The notes beneath the pieces are model-generated. The model was not told where the DNA came from and ran no database searches. It saw only the letters and a list, made by a program, of their open reading frames with translations. DNA of 64,000 bases from Bordetella sp. FB-8 (GTDB lineage Bacteria; Pseudomonadota; Gammaproteobacteria; Burkholderiales; Burkholderiaceae_B): assembly GCF_000382185.1 (NCBI RefSeq), contig NZ_KB907784.1:2257633-2321632 (forward strand). The letters are read 5' to 3'. A program made the translations under genes and the position numbers. Positions 30,069 through 39,221 of this stretch are shown piece by piece (position 1 is the first letter of the stretch; each line of letters begins with the position of its first letter).

Positions 30069-30163
30069 GCGTCGGCGGCAGGGGGCTAAAATCCCTTGCT
30101 TCGTTTTCCCGGCCCCGGTTGTTCTTCGAGCCGGGGCCCGTTCTTTCCAGGATAGACCTTCCC

Positions 30164-31045
30164 GTGACCACCGCCTTGCATCAATCCACCATCAAATCCC
30201 TGCCCCTGCTGGGTCGCGGCAAAGTGCGCGACATGTACGCCGTGGGCGAGGACAAGCTGCTTATTGTCGCGTCCGACCGCATCTCGGCTTTCGACGTGAT
30301 CCTGGATGACCCGATTCCGGGCAAGGGCCAGGTGCTGACCGAGCTCACCGAGTTCTGGCTCAAGAAGCTGGGGCATCTCATCCCCACGCACGTCACCGGC
30401 ATCAAGCCCGAAGACGTGGTGGCGGCCGACGAGATCGAGCAGGTGCGCGGCCGCGCCATGGTGGTCAAGCGTCTGAAGCCCGTGCTGGTCGAAGCGGTGG
30501 CGCGCGGCTACCTGATCGGTTCGGGCTGGAAAGACTACCAGGCCACCGGCGCCGTCTGCGGCATCACGCTGCCCGCGGGCCTGAAGCAGGCCGGCAAACT
30601 GCCCCAGCCCATCTTCACACCGGCTGCCAAGGCCGAGTTCGGCACGCACGACGAGAACGTCGACTTTGCCCACGTGGTCAACGAGGTCGGTCAGGCCACG
30701 GCCGAGAAGATCCGCGACATCACGCTCAAGCTCTATGCCGAGGCGTCCGCGTTCGCGGCCACCAAGGGCATCATCATTGCCGACACCAAGTTCGAGTTCG
30801 GCCTGGACGACAAGGGCGTGCTGCATCTGATGGACGAAGTGCTGACGCCCGATTCTTCGCGCTTCTGGCCGGCCGACGGCTATCGCGAAGGCATCAGTCC
30901 GCCCTCGTTCGACAAACAGTTCGTGCGCGACTGGCTCGAAACCCAGCCCTGGGACAAGACGCCGCCCGCGCCGCGCCTGCCCGAGGACGTGCTGAAAAAA
31001 ACGGCCGCCAAATATCGCGAAGCGCTGGACCGCCTGACGGCCTGA
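30164..31045 (+). CDS. purC: Phosphoribosylaminoimidazole-succinocarboxamide synthase (SAICAR synthetase)
   Basis: Joins CAIR and aspartate in purine synthesis. The 293-residue product has [44 protein letters not shown] and [11 protein letters not shown], all family hallmarks. The start is GTG at 30164 with AGGA about eleven bases upstream; the same frame stays open far upstream inside fba, but only by GC bias. purE and purK follow 1.9 kb later after the dsbB/kdoO genes, so the purine genes are near each other but not one operon. An 8-bp stem (30111-30118 with 30131-30138) lies in the leader. Confidence 0.96.
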   Translation: MTTALHQSTIKSLPLLGRGKVRDMYAVGEDKLLIVASDRISAFDVILDDPIPGKGQVLTELTEFWLKKLGHLIPTHVTGIKPEDVVAADEIEQVRGRAMVVKRLKPVLVEAVARGYLIGSGWKDYQATGAVCGITLPAGLKQAGKLPQPIFTPAAKAEFGTHDENVDFAHVVNEVGQATAEKIRDITLKLYAEASAFAATKGIIIADTKFEFGLDDKGVLHLMDEVLTPDSSRFWPADGYREGISPPSFDKQFVRDWLETQPWDKTPPAPRLPEDVLKKTAAKYREALDRLTA

Positions 31046-31189
31046 GGCTCGCATTCGATGCGATCAGGCCGGCGCCTGTCGGGTCGGACGGATCTTCCGC
31101 CTATTCCGTTCACGCGGTTGCGGGTTTTTCGTTCTGTTACCTATACTTCCGAAGATCGAAAAATACGAAGAAAAAGGAGAGGGCGGAAC

Positions 31190-31351
31190 ATGATGATGCT
31201 GTTTCCCTTGCTGACCGCAATGCTGGCCATCTGCTACGGCATTCGGGGCAGGCGGCCTGCCTGCGTTGTCTTCTGGCTGCTCACGCTGGGCTTGTGCGTG
31301 GCCTGGGCCTGCGCAAATATCGACGGTCCTCACCTGCCGCTGGCGCTGTAA
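31190..31351 (+). CDS. DUF5993-like small membrane protein
   Basis: A 53-residue protein behind a strong AAGGAG, with two hydrophobic helices (about residues 2-18 and 26-43) joined by a short basic loop GIRGRRP. It fits the small DUF5993 family and sits nine bases before the dsbB-like gene, so the two are co-translated. It may assist folding or activity of that oxidoreductase; that role is inferred from linkage only. Confidence 0.82.
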   Translation: MMMLFPLLTAMLAICYGIRGRRPACVVFWLLTLGLCVAWACANIDGPHLPLAL

Positions 31352-31360
31352 GGGGCGGGC

Positions 31361-31903
31361 ATGGCTCTATTTCTGGAAAGTCCCGGCCATGGCTCCCGCC
31401 AGATCAACGCCCTGGTGCTGCTCCTGGTCTGCATCGGCCTGGTCTTCTCGCTGGTTTGGCAAGGCCTCTCGGCGGGCTATGCCTGCCCGCTGTGTACTTT
31501 GCAGCGCATGGCGCTGGTCCTGGCGGGCGTGGGCCTGCTGCTCAACGTGCGCCTCGGTCCGTCGCCACTGCACTACGCCATGACCATCACGTCGGCCTTG
31601 GCCGGTCTTGCTATCTCGGGTTGGCTGACCCTGCTGCTGCCCACCGAGTCGGGTGGCAGGTTTCTCATGGGCCTGCGACTGCATAGCTGGGCCTTCCTGG
31701 TCTTTGGCGTGCTGGTGGCATTTGCGTTGCTGATGCAGACCCTGGACCGCCGCTGGGGCGACAATGCGCTCAAGCGCACCACGTCCCTGCTGGGCACCAT
31801 CGTGATGGGCCTGTTCCTGGTGACGGCGTTGGCCAGCGCTTTAGGCACCAGCATGGACTGCGGCGTGTCGGCCTGTTTGAAGAGCCTCGCAACCACCTTG
31901 TGA
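31361..31903 (+). CDS. dsbB: DsbB-family disulfide oxidoreductase with a displaced second cysteine pair
   Basis: An inner-membrane quinone-linked protein that reoxidises a DsbA-type thiol oxidase. The first pair is C42/C45 in ACPLCTLQRM, just after helix 1. The loop between helices 3 and 4 (LPTESGGRFLMGLRLHSW), where DsbB normally has its second pair, has no cysteine. Instead a fifth helix (about residues 141-163) is followed by C167 and C172 in the C-terminal tail, which that topology places in the periplasm. Length 180 is normal. No dsbA is adjacent. Confidence 0.88.
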   Translation: MALFLESPGHGSRQINALVLLLVCIGLVFSLVWQGLSAGYACPLCTLQRMALVLAGVGLLLNVRLGPSPLHYAMTITSALAGLAISGWLTLLLPTESGGRFLMGLRLHSWAFLVFGVLVAFALLMQTLDRRWGDNALKRTTSLLGTIVMGLFLVTALASALGTSMDCGVSACLKSLATTL

Positions 31904-31963
31904 TAGGTTTTGCGACCTTGGCGGCTTAGCAACTCCAGCCAGCCCGCGGACAACGTTCAGCCC

Positions 31964-32866
31964 TCAAGCCGCCAACAATCCCCGCCCCTTGAGCTTCTCA
32001 AGCACCCGCACCGGCGCCAGCTCGGCATAGCTCAAGGCCGTCAGCGGCAACTGCCAGGTCTGCTCGAGCATGAACTGTCCGCTCAGGGCCGCATGCGATA
32101 CCTGGTCCGAAAAACACACCCAGGTGCTGCCGGGCATGAAGTCCACCTGGGTCCAATCGCCTTCCTGCTGATAGCGCGTGTCGCGCTTCATCGCGTCGTG
32201 CATCTGCAGCATCAGGTGGTCGTATTCGGTGCGTCGCTGCTTGGTGATGCCGGCCTGGTGCATGAGTCCGGCCAGCCAGGGGCGCCAGGGCTTGTCCATC
32301 GTGGGCAGATAGCGCCGCGCGGCCGCCTCGAAGGGCCCGCCCACGCGCCAGGTGCGCGGCTTGCCGTTGGGGTTGATGTTGGTGAACACGCGCAGGATGC
32401 GCTCGCCGTGCAGGGGGCGCGAGGGAAAGGCATCGACGTGCAGCAGCCGGTCGTCCTTGCGCCACGAGGGATGCCAGGTGCCGATGGCATGCAGGCGCAG
32501 GCTGGTGGCCGGTCCGTGGCGGCTAGCGCGGTAGCCGGGAAACAAGGCATCGAGCAAGGCGCTGGTCGAATCGAGATAGCGCTGCAGGATGCCCTGTACG
32601 CGCTCGCGCGCCGCGCCCGCGGCGACGGTGCCGGCCAGCCCCTTGGGGGTGAGGCTGATGTTCTTGCGCTTGGGGTCGGTGTACTTGGGGTCGAGCAGGC
32701 TGCCCTCCTCGGGCGACAGCGCAAAACCCAGGTGCGGGAAATGCAGCACCCGGCCCTGCTCGAGCGCGCGCAGCGCCTGCGTCGACAGGGTCGCGGCCTC
32801 GGGCGCGCGCCAGTCTTGAAGGGGCAGTTCGAGGATGGAGTCGGTGGATGGGGCAGTGGCGCTCAT
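31964..32866 (-). CDS. kdoO: Kdo 3-hydroxylase (Fe(II)/2-oxoglutarate dioxygenase)
   Basis: Hydroxylates the outer 3-deoxy-D-manno-octulosonic acid of lipopolysaccharide to Ko, a modification known from Burkholderia and Yersinia. The 300-residue protein carries the family iron motif H-x-D in LLHVDAFPSRPLHGERILRVF and a distal histidine in DQVSHAALSGQF. It also has the KNISLTPKGLAGT opening segment. It is soluble or peripheral at the inner membrane. Divergent from purE, with 75 bases between starts; convergent with the dsbB-like gene. No waaA nearby. Confidence 0.88.
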   Translation of the reverse strand: MSATAPSTDSILELPLQDWRAPEAATLSTQALRALEQGRVLHFPHLGFALSPEEGSLLDPKYTDPKRKNISLTPKGLAGTVAAGAARERVQGILQRYLDSTSALLDALFPGYRASRHGPATSLRLHAIGTWHPSWRKDDRLLHVDAFPSRPLHGERILRVFTNINPNGKPRTWRVGGPFEAAARRYLPTMDKPWRPWLAGLMHQAGITKQRRTEYDHLMLQMHDAMKRDTRYQQEGDWTQVDFMPGSTWVCFSDQVSHAALSGQFMLEQTWQLPLTALSYAELAPVRVLEKLKGRGLLAA

Positions 32867-32941
32867 GGCGGGTAAAATCCAGGTTTTCCGGTCGGCAGCC
32901 CTTTGCGCCGGGCCGCCCAGGCATCACTCGAACTTTACCCC

Positions 32942-33520
32942 ATGGCCAAGACAGACTCGACTTCCCGCGCAAAGCCCGCAAAACCCGCGACTGCGGCCGC
33001 AGCAAAACCCAGGTCGGGCGCCAAAGCCGCACCAGCCCCGGTGGTCGGCGTTGTCATGGGATCTTCCAGCGATTGGGAAGTCATGCAGAACGCGGTCGCC
33101 ATGTTGCGCGAGTTCGGCGTACCCTGCGAGGCCCGGGTCATCTCGGCGCACCGCATGCCCCAGGATATGGCGGACTACGGCGCGGCCGCGACCGGCCGGG
33201 GCCTGCGCGCCATCATCGCCGGCGCCGGCGGCGCGGCCCACCTGCCGGGCATGATGGCGGCGCTGACCGCCGTGCCGGTGTTCGGCGTGCCGGTGCCGTC
33301 CAAATACCTGCGCGGCGAGGATTCGCTGCTGTCGATCGTGCAGATGCCCAAGGGCATTCCCGTGGCGACCTTCGCTATCGGCGAAGCCGGCGCGGCCAAC
33401 GCGGCCCTGCACGTTATCGCCAACCTGGCCACCACCGACGCGGCGCTGCGCCGCAAGCTGGTGGCCTTTCGCGCGCGCCAGACCGACGCGGCGCGCGCCA
33501 TGAAATTGCCCGGAGCCTGA
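32942..33520 (+). CDS. purE: N5-CAIR mutase, PurE catalytic subunit
   Basis: Converts N5-CAIR to CAIR in purine synthesis. Core motifs are VMGSSSDWEVM at residues 38-48, SAHRMPQDM and AGAGGAAHLPGM. The 192-residue length includes an unusual alanine/lysine/proline N-terminal extension of about 33 residues before the first strand; the core fold begins at VVGVVMG. The stop is one base before purK, which makes the N5-CAIR it uses. Confidence 0.96.
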   Translation: MAKTDSTSRAKPAKPATAAAAKPRSGAKAAPAPVVGVVMGSSSDWEVMQNAVAMLREFGVPCEARVISAHRMPQDMADYGAAATGRGLRAIIAGAGGAAHLPGMMAALTAVPVFGVPVPSKYLRGEDSLLSIVQMPKGIPVATFAIGEAGAANAALHVIANLATTDAALRRKLVAFRARQTDAARAMKLPGA

Positions 33521-33521
33521 G

Positions 33522-34700
33522 ATGCCCGAGCCATCGATTGATCCCATCGCGCCGGGCGGCTGGCTCGGCCTGCTCGGCGGGGGGCAACTGGGCCGCATGT
33601 TCTGCCATGCCGCGCAAAGTCTGGGCTACAAAGTTGCCGTGCTGGACCCGGCCGCCGAGGGTCCCGCAGCCATGGTGGCCGACCGCCACATCCAGGCCGC
33701 CTACGACGATGCCGCGGGCTTGGCCGCGCTGGCCGAGCTTTGCCGGGCCGTGACCACCGAATTCGAGAACGTGCCGGCCCAGAGCCTGCGCATGCTGTCG
33801 GCGCGCTGCCGCGTCAGCCCGGCCGCCGACGCCGTGGCCATCGTGCAGGATCGAATCGCCGAGAAGGCCTTCATCGCCGCGCAAGGCATCGCGGTGGCGC
33901 CGCACCTCGCGGTGCGCGAAGAGGGCGATCTGCGCCACGCGCCCGACGCGCTTTTCCCCGGCATACTCAAAGTGGCCCGCCTGGGCTACGACGGCAAGGG
34001 CCAGGCGCGCGTGAAGACCCGCGACGAGGCCCTGGCCGCCTTTGCCCAATTCCAGGGCGTGCCGTGCGTGCTGGAAGCGCTGTTGCCGCTGGACTACGAG
34101 ATTTCGGTCGTGCTGGCTCGCGGCTTCGACGGCCAGGACGTGGCCTATCCCGTGTCGCGCAACGACCATCGCGACGGTATCCTGGCCGTCTCCACCGTGG
34201 TCGGCGACGCCGATCCTTCGCCACATCGCGAAGCGGCCACGCAAGCGGCGCGCGCCATCGCCCGGGGCCTGGGCTACCACGGGGTGTTGTGCGTGGAATT
34301 CTTCGTACTGCAGGACGGCCGGCTGCTGGTCAACGAGATCGCGCCGCGCCCGCACAACAGCGGCCACTACAGCATTGACGCCTGCGTCACCAGTCAGTTC
34401 GAACAGCAGGCGCGCGTCATGGCCTGCCTGCCTTTGGGCAGCACGCGCGTGGTGGCGCCTTCGGTCATGCTCAACATCCTGGGCGACATCTGGTTCACCC
34501 GCGGCCGCGGCTCGGCGCGCGAACCCGACTGGGCCGCCGCACTGGCGGCATCGGGCAGCGCCAAGCTGCACCTGTACGGCAAGCGCGAAGCACGCCCTGG
34601 TCGCAAGATGGGCCACGTCACCATCGTCGGCCAGACGCTGGCCCAGGCCCAGGCCGACGCGGCCCGCGTGGCCGCGGCGCTGGGCATGTCCGCGTTTTGA
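33522..34700 (+). CDS. purK: N5-carboxyaminoimidazole ribonucleotide synthase PurK
   Basis: An ATP-grasp enzyme making N5-CAIR from AIR, bicarbonate and ATP. The 392-residue protein opens LGLLGGGQLGRMFC (nucleotide-binding glycine loop). It then shows FENVPAQSL, KVARLGYDGKGQ with the grasp lysine, VVLARGFDGQ, VEFFVLQDGRLLVNEIAPRPHNSGHY and SVMLNILGD. One base separates it from purE. The downstream Sua5 gene starts about 11 bases after its stop. Confidence 0.97.
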   Translation: MPEPSIDPIAPGGWLGLLGGGQLGRMFCHAAQSLGYKVAVLDPAAEGPAAMVADRHIQAAYDDAAGLAALAELCRAVTTEFENVPAQSLRMLSARCRVSPAADAVAIVQDRIAEKAFIAAQGIAVAPHLAVREEGDLRHAPDALFPGILKVARLGYDGKGQARVKTRDEALAAFAQFQGVPCVLEALLPLDYEISVVLARGFDGQDVAYPVSRNDHRDGILAVSTVVGDADPSPHREAATQAARAIARGLGYHGVLCVEFFVLQDGRLLVNEIAPRPHNSGHYSIDACVTSQFEQQARVMACLPLGSTRVVAPSVMLNILGDIWFTRGRGSAREPDWAAALAASGSAKLHLYGKREARPGRKMGHVTIVGQTLAQAQADAARVAAALGMSAF

Positions 34701-34711
34701 CCGAGCGTGCA

Positions 34712-35776
34712 ATGAACAGCAAGGCGGCTGCGCAGCCTGTCCCGTCCCAGCAGGAAATCGACCGCGCGGCGCGCTGCCTGGCCGAAGGCGGGCTGGCGGC
34801 CTTTCCTACCGAAACCGTCTACGGCCTGGGCGCGGACGCCGAGAACCCGCAGGCGGTCGCGCGCATCTATGCCGCCAAGGGACGTCCGGCCAACCATCCC
34901 GTCATCGTGCACATCGCGCCCGAAGGTGATGTGGACTATTGGGCCGCGCAGGTGCCCGACCAGGCGCGCAAACTCATGCAGGCCTTCTGGCCCGGGCCCC
35001 TGACGCTGATTCTCAAGCGCGCGCCGCATATCCCCGATACCGTCAGCGCAGGACAGGACAGCGTGGGACTGCGCTGCCCGTCGCATCCCGTGGCGCAAGA
35101 CCTGCTGCGGGCCTTCGCGGCGCTCAAGCCCGGCGGGCAAGGGGGGGTGGCTGCGCCTTCGGCCAACAAGTTCGGCCAGGTCTCGCCGACGCTGGCCGAG
35201 CACGTGCGCGGGGAGTTTCCCGATGAGGTCGCGCAGGGCATGCCCGTGCTCGACGGCGGCGCAGCCGAGGTCGGCATCGAATCGACCATTCTCGATCTGT
35301 CGCGCCTGGACCAGGGCGTGGGCGCCGTGCTGCTGCGGCCGGGGCACATCAGCGCCGTGCAGATCGCGGCGGTCTTGGGTCAGCCCGTGCATAGCCCCGA
35401 TGCCGCCGCGCCGCGCGCATCGGGCACGCTCAAGGCACATTACGCGCCGCATACGCCGCTGGAGCTGATCGATGGCGCGCGCCAGGCGCGCGCTTTGCGC
35501 GGAGAAGGTTTGCCCGACGGCCGCTGCGTGCTGGTCAGCTATGACGATCTGCCGGCGCTGCCGGCCGACTTGTCCGCGCGTCTGCAGCTGCGAATCGTGC
35601 CGGCAGACCCCGCGCATTACGCCCAGGCGCTCTACGCCACCTTGCGCGAACTCGATCACGGCGGCTATGCCCGGCTGCTGGTGCAGGCGCCGCCGCGCAC
35701 ACCGGATTGGGATGCGGTCAACGACCGTATCGGCCGGGCCGCCGCGGCATTCGCGCTGGATACGAGCGGATTCTGA
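34712..35776 (+). CDS. L-threonylcarbamoyladenylate synthase, Sua5/YrdC family
   Basis: Makes threonylcarbamoyl-AMP for the t6A37 modification of ANN-decoding tRNAs. Residues to about 210 form the YrdC domain with FPTETVYGLGADA, IYAAKGRPANHPV, FWPGPLTLIL, VGLRCPSHP, APSANKFGQVSPT and ESTILDL. The C-terminal Sua5 domain follows a GTLKAHYAPHTPL linker, so this is the long form (354 residues) and not TsaC. ATG 34712 was preferred; TTG 34697 is in frame and overlaps the purK stop. Confidence 0.95.
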   Translation: MNSKAAAQPVPSQQEIDRAARCLAEGGLAAFPTETVYGLGADAENPQAVARIYAAKGRPANHPVIVHIAPEGDVDYWAAQVPDQARKLMQAFWPGPLTLILKRAPHIPDTVSAGQDSVGLRCPSHPVAQDLLRAFAALKPGGQGGVAAPSANKFGQVSPTLAEHVRGEFPDEVAQGMPVLDGGAAEVGIESTILDLSRLDQGVGAVLLRPGHISAVQIAAVLGQPVHSPDAAAPRASGTLKAHYAPHTPLELIDGARQARALRGEGLPDGRCVLVSYDDLPALPADLSARLQLRIVPADPAHYAQALYATLRELDHGGYARLLVQAPPRTPDWDAVNDRIGRAAAAFALDTSGF

Positions 35777-35899
35777 GTTTCCGCGGCGCCTGCGGCCGGC
35801 GCCCTTTGCGCGCGCAGACCGCCCAAGGCGTGCTCATGCCGTCGTGATCCCGCATGGCGCAATGATAATCTTGCCTCTGTCCATTTTTGGAGCCGTATC

Positions 35900-36553
35900 A
35901 TGACGCTTTATCCGCAGGTGCTGCGCAACCGGCCGATCATGGCCTCGGCGCTCGCGGCGGGCGTGCTGTGCGCCGCGCTGCTGCCGTTGCCGACACGGCC
36001 TGCCGCGCGCGTGTTGATCGGATGGGATTGCGCGATCTGGCTGTATCTCGCAATGATATGGATACGCATGGCCACTGCGAATCATCACAAGGTGCGCGCG
36101 ATCGCGGTCCGTGAGGATGAGAGTGCGACCGGCGTGCTGGTGGTCGTCAGTTTGGCGACGGTGGCCAGCATCGCCGCCATCGCCTTCGAGCTTGCAACCG
36201 TGAAGGGCATGGGTCTGCGCGCCGAGCTTGGCCATTACACGGTGACGGTCGCGACCATGTTCGGCGCGTGGTTCATGATCCCGACGATCTTCACGTTGCA
36301 TTACGCGCGGCTCTACTATGGTTCGCCCGCCGACAACCGCGCGCTGCGTTTTCCCGATCGCGAGCTCGAACCCAACTACTGGGACTTTCTTTATTTTTCC
36401 TTCACGCTCGCCGTGGCTTCGCAGACCGCCGACGTGGCGCTTGCCAGCCGCTCTGCGCGGCGCGTGGTGCTCGCGCAATCCATTCTTTCGTTTTACTTCA
36501 ACCTGGCCGTGCTGGGACTGTCGATCAACGTCGCGGCGGGGCTGCTGGGCTGA
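35900..36553 (+). CDS. DUF1345 integral membrane protein
   Basis: A 217-residue inner-membrane protein with about five hydrophobic helices. DUF1345 marks are [15 protein letters not shown] near residue 40, [12 protein letters not shown] and the conserved [22 protein letters not shown] split over residues 157-178. The last motif hints at an ion-conducting pore-like segment, but the family's function is not established. It is convergent with the MocR gene, with 33 bases between stops. Confidence 0.93.
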   Translation: MTLYPQVLRNRPIMASALAAGVLCAALLPLPTRPAARVLIGWDCAIWLYLAMIWIRMATANHHKVRAIAVREDESATGVLVVVSLATVASIAAIAFELATVKGMGLRAELGHYTVTVATMFGAWFMIPTIFTLHYARLYYGSPADNRALRFPDRELEPNYWDFLYFSFTLAVASQTADVALASRSARRVVLAQSILSFYFNLAVLGLSINVAAGLLG

Positions 36554-36586
36554 GATCGGTCAGCCCGAAGGCTGCGCCTGGGCGCG

Positions 36587-37969
36587 TTATGCGGCCAGCG
36601 CATGCGCCAACACGGCGAAGATCCGTTCGTCGGTCGATTGGCTCACATTAAAGCGCAGAAAATCGCCGGCGCTGCGCGACTGGCTGAACGCATTGCCCGG
36701 CGCCAGCACCACGCCCTCCTTCAGGCACAGGCGGGACAGATTGGCCGCGTCCTTGCCTTCGGGCAGGCGGCACCACAGGAACATGCCCGCCTGGGGCACG
36801 AGCCAGGGCTGGATGCCCATCGCTTCCAGTCGCGCGATGGTCTTTTCTCTTTGCTGCGTCAGCCGCAGCCGCACGGTTTCCATGTGCTTGCGATAGCCGC
36901 TGTCGGTCAGCGCGGCCAGCACGATGTCGGCGGCCAGGCGTGCGCCGCCGAAGGTGGTGGCGATCTTCAGGTCGACCAGGCTCTCGATCCAGTCGGGCCG
37001 CGCCGCGACATAGCCGCAGCGCATCGCGGCCGAAATCGTCTTGGAGAAACTGCCGATCTGGATCACGCGCGACAGGCCGTCGAAGGCGGCAAGCCTGGGG
37101 GCGGGACTGGTCTCGAAGTCAGCGAAGATGTCGTCCTCGACGATCACCAGATTCGAACTCTCCGCCAGCTTGAGCAGTCGATGCGCGACTACGGGCGACA
37201 GGGTGGCGCTGGTCGGGTTGTGGATGCCGGAGTTGGTGATGTAGAGCCGCGGCGAGTGCGCCTGCAACGCGGCGCCGAACCGTTCCACGTCCGGACCGCT
37301 GGGCGTATAGGGCACGCCTACTGCCCGCACGCGGTGCGCGCGGAGCAAGGCGTGGAAATTGAAGTAGCAAGGGTCGTCCACCAGCACGGTGTCGCCCGGT
37401 TCCAGCAGAAAGCGGCAGATCAGGTCTATTGCCTGCGTGCCCGAGTCGGTGAGCATGATTTGCTCGGCAGCCGCCTCGATGCCGGTGGACAGCATTCTGC
37501 GGGCAAGGAATTGGCGCAGCGCGGGATGGCCCAGCGGCGTGGCGTATTCGACCAGTTCCGTCGTGCCGGATCGCGCCAGCTGGCGCAGGGCGCGGCGCAC
37601 GCCCGCCTCATACAGCCACGATGCGGGCATCCAGCCGCACCCAGGCTTGAGCACGGCGGCATCGGCCTCCAGCGACTGGCGTGAGATCCATAGCGGGTCG
37701 ACTTCTCTGTCGAGCCGGGGGCCGATCTGCGCCAGCGCCAGCGGCGCGGCAGGACCCACGACATAGAACCCGGCCCCCGGGCGCGAAGCGATGACCCCTT
37801 CGGCGGCCAGCCGCGCATAGGCTTCCACTACGGTCGAGACCGAAAGCCGCATGGCCTGCGCCTGCGCCCGCACTGAGGGCAGGCGGGCCCCCGGCATGTA
37901 GACGCGCGCGGCGATTCTGGACTGGATTTGCGCCATCACCGCACGGATTCGCGTGCTGTGTTGCTTCAT
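36587..37969 (-). CDS. MocR-type regulator (GntR winged helix fused to aminotransferase fold)
   Basis: A 460-residue regulator. Residues 10-75 are a GntR winged helix (ARVYMPGARLPSVRAQAQ, then LSVSTVVEAYARLAAEGVI). From about residue 105 there is a class I aminotransferase-like domain. It includes NSGIHNPTSATLSP, IVEDDIFADFE and QIGSFSKTISAAMRCGYVA, where the lysine would bind PLP. It is divergent from an EamA-type exporter gene, with direct repeats between them, so it probably controls that exporter in response to PLP or an amino compound. Confidence 0.93.
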   Translation of the reverse strand: MKQHSTRIRAVMAQIQSRIAARVYMPGARLPSVRAQAQAMRLSVSTVVEAYARLAAEGVIASRPGAGFYVVGPAAPLALAQIGPRLDREVDPLWISRQSLEADAAVLKPGCGWMPASWLYEAGVRRALRQLARSGTTELVEYATPLGHPALRQFLARRMLSTGIEAAAEQIMLTDSGTQAIDLICRFLLEPGDTVLVDDPCYFNFHALLRAHRVRAVGVPYTPSGPDVERFGAALQAHSPRLYITNSGIHNPTSATLSPVVAHRLLKLAESSNLVIVEDDIFADFETSPAPRLAAFDGLSRVIQIGSFSKTISAAMRCGYVAARPDWIESLVDLKIATTFGGARLAADIVLAALTDSGYRKHMETVRLRLTQQREKTIARLEAMGIQPWLVPQAGMFLWCRLPEGKDAANLSRLCLKEGVVLAPGNAFSQSRSAGDFLRFNVSQSTDERIFAVLAHALAA

Positions 37970-37977
37970 TTTTTGCC

Positions 37978-38024
37978 AACTGTATTGGAGTTTTTAACAA
38001 AACAGTTCTTTTTAATTGTATTGG
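37978..38024. promoter_or_regulatory. Candidate MocR operator between regulator and exporter
   Basis: The AT-rich divergent region holds two direct copies of TGTATTGG, at 37981-37988 and 38017-38024, starting 36 bases apart. An inverted pair AACTGT (37978-37983) / ACAGTT (38002-38007) overlaps the first. MocR regulators commonly bind direct repeats, which fits, but no binding data exist for this site. Confidence 0.5.
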
Positions 38025-38087
38025 TTTGTCTCTGGCCTGGACAGCATCGCCGGGGTCAACTGGGGGCCTTTCTTTGAGAGGTTTTCC

Positions 38088-38951
38088 ATGGAAAAAACAA
38101 GCAGCGGCTGGATCAGCGGCTTTATCGGCGTGACGATATTCGCCGGTTCGCTGCCGGCCACCCGATTGGCGGTCGCCGGGTTCAATCCGACCTTCCTGAC
38201 CTGCGCGCGTGCGAGCATTGCGGCCTTGCTGGGGTTGCTGCTGCTGCTGGCGCTCAAGCAGCCCCGTCCCAAGCCGGCCGATTTGCCGTCCCTCGCACTC
38301 TCGGCGCTGGGCTGCGTGATCGGTTTTCCGCTGCTCACGGCACTGGCGCTGCAGCACATCACCTCGGCGCACTCGATTGTGTTCGTGGGCATACTGCCGC
38401 TGTGCACTGCTGTTTTTGCCGTATTGCGCGGCGGGGAGCGCCCCAGGCCGCTGTTCTGGCTATTCTCGATCCTGGGTGCCGCCATTGTCGCGGGCTACGC
38501 CGCCATAGGGGGCGGGGGAAATTCTCTGCAGGGGGATTGGCTGATGCTGGCCGCTGTCATCGTGTGCGGCATGGGGTACGCGGAGGGCGCGCGACTTTCC
38601 CGTGTTTTGGGTGGATGGCAGGTCATCAGCTGGGCGTTGGTGCTGTCGCTGCCTCTCATGCTGCTGATCGCGCTGCTGACCTGGCCCGCCTCCTTCCAGC
38701 ACGTGCCCGAATCGGCGTGGATCGGCCTGGCCTATGTTTCGCTCTTTAGCATGCTGATCGGCTTTGTGTTCTGGTATCGCGGCCTGGCGCAGGGCGGCAT
38801 CGCGGCGGTCGGACAGCTGCAGCTGCTTCAGCCCTTCATGGGCTTGGGCCTTGCCGCCCTGATCCTGCACGAACAGGTGAATTGGACGATGTTGCTGGTG
38901 ACCCTTGGCGCGGTGGTCTGCGTCGCAGCGGCGAAGAAGTACGCCAGGTGA
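38088..38951 (+). CDS. EamA/DMT-family transporter
   Basis: A drug/metabolite-superfamily exporter of 287 residues. It has about ten membrane helices in two EamA halves. The first half includes GVTIFAGSLPATRLAVAGFNP; the second ends with FSMLIGFVFWYRGLAQGGIA, LQLLQPFMGLGLAALILHEQ and a short basic tail. The ATG at 38088 follows GAGAGG. It is paired head to head with the MocR gene, suggesting export of an amino acid or amine under that regulator's control. Confidence 0.92.
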   Translation: MEKTSSGWISGFIGVTIFAGSLPATRLAVAGFNPTFLTCARASIAALLGLLLLLALKQPRPKPADLPSLALSALGCVIGFPLLTALALQHITSAHSIVFVGILPLCTAVFAVLRGGERPRPLFWLFSILGAAIVAGYAAIGGGGNSLQGDWLMLAAVIVCGMGYAEGARLSRVLGGWQVISWALVLSLPLMLLIALLTWPASFQHVPESAWIGLAYVSLFSMLIGFVFWYRGLAQGGIAAVGQLQLLQPFMGLGLAALILHEQVNWTMLLVTLGAVVCVAAAKKYAR

Positions 38952-39133
38952 TCGTTCAAGCGGATCGATCAAAATCGGGGGCAAGAGGCTCTCCTCAGGT
39001 CGGCCGATGCAGCAGCGCGCATAGCGCGAACATGAACCGCGTCGTGAGCCAGGTCACGCTGGCGATGCGGGCGCCCAGGCCGAAGGCCCACCGTTCCAGG
39101 CACTTAAGGCAAGCATCGCTGTTTTCTTTTTTA

Positions 39134-39169
39134 TGAAAACGGCCTCGCCCGCGAGCGGGCGAGGCCGTT
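39134..39169 (-). terminator. Terminator of the glutaryl-CoA dehydrogenase gene
   Basis: A perfect 15-bp inverted repeat, 39138-39152 with 39155-39169, lies 52 bases past the minus-strand stop. On that strand the stem is followed by TTTTC. It also marks the end of the exporter region on the other strand. Confidence 0.8.
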
Positions 39170-39221
39170 CTGACAAATGCGCGGGCGCAAAGATGAGGTT
39201 TTGCCTACCGGGCAGGCCGGA

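Noticed and set aside
29561-30163. Upstream extension of the purC frame through fba
   Set aside because: The extension is an alternative frame of fba on the same strand; purC homology begins at GTG 30164.
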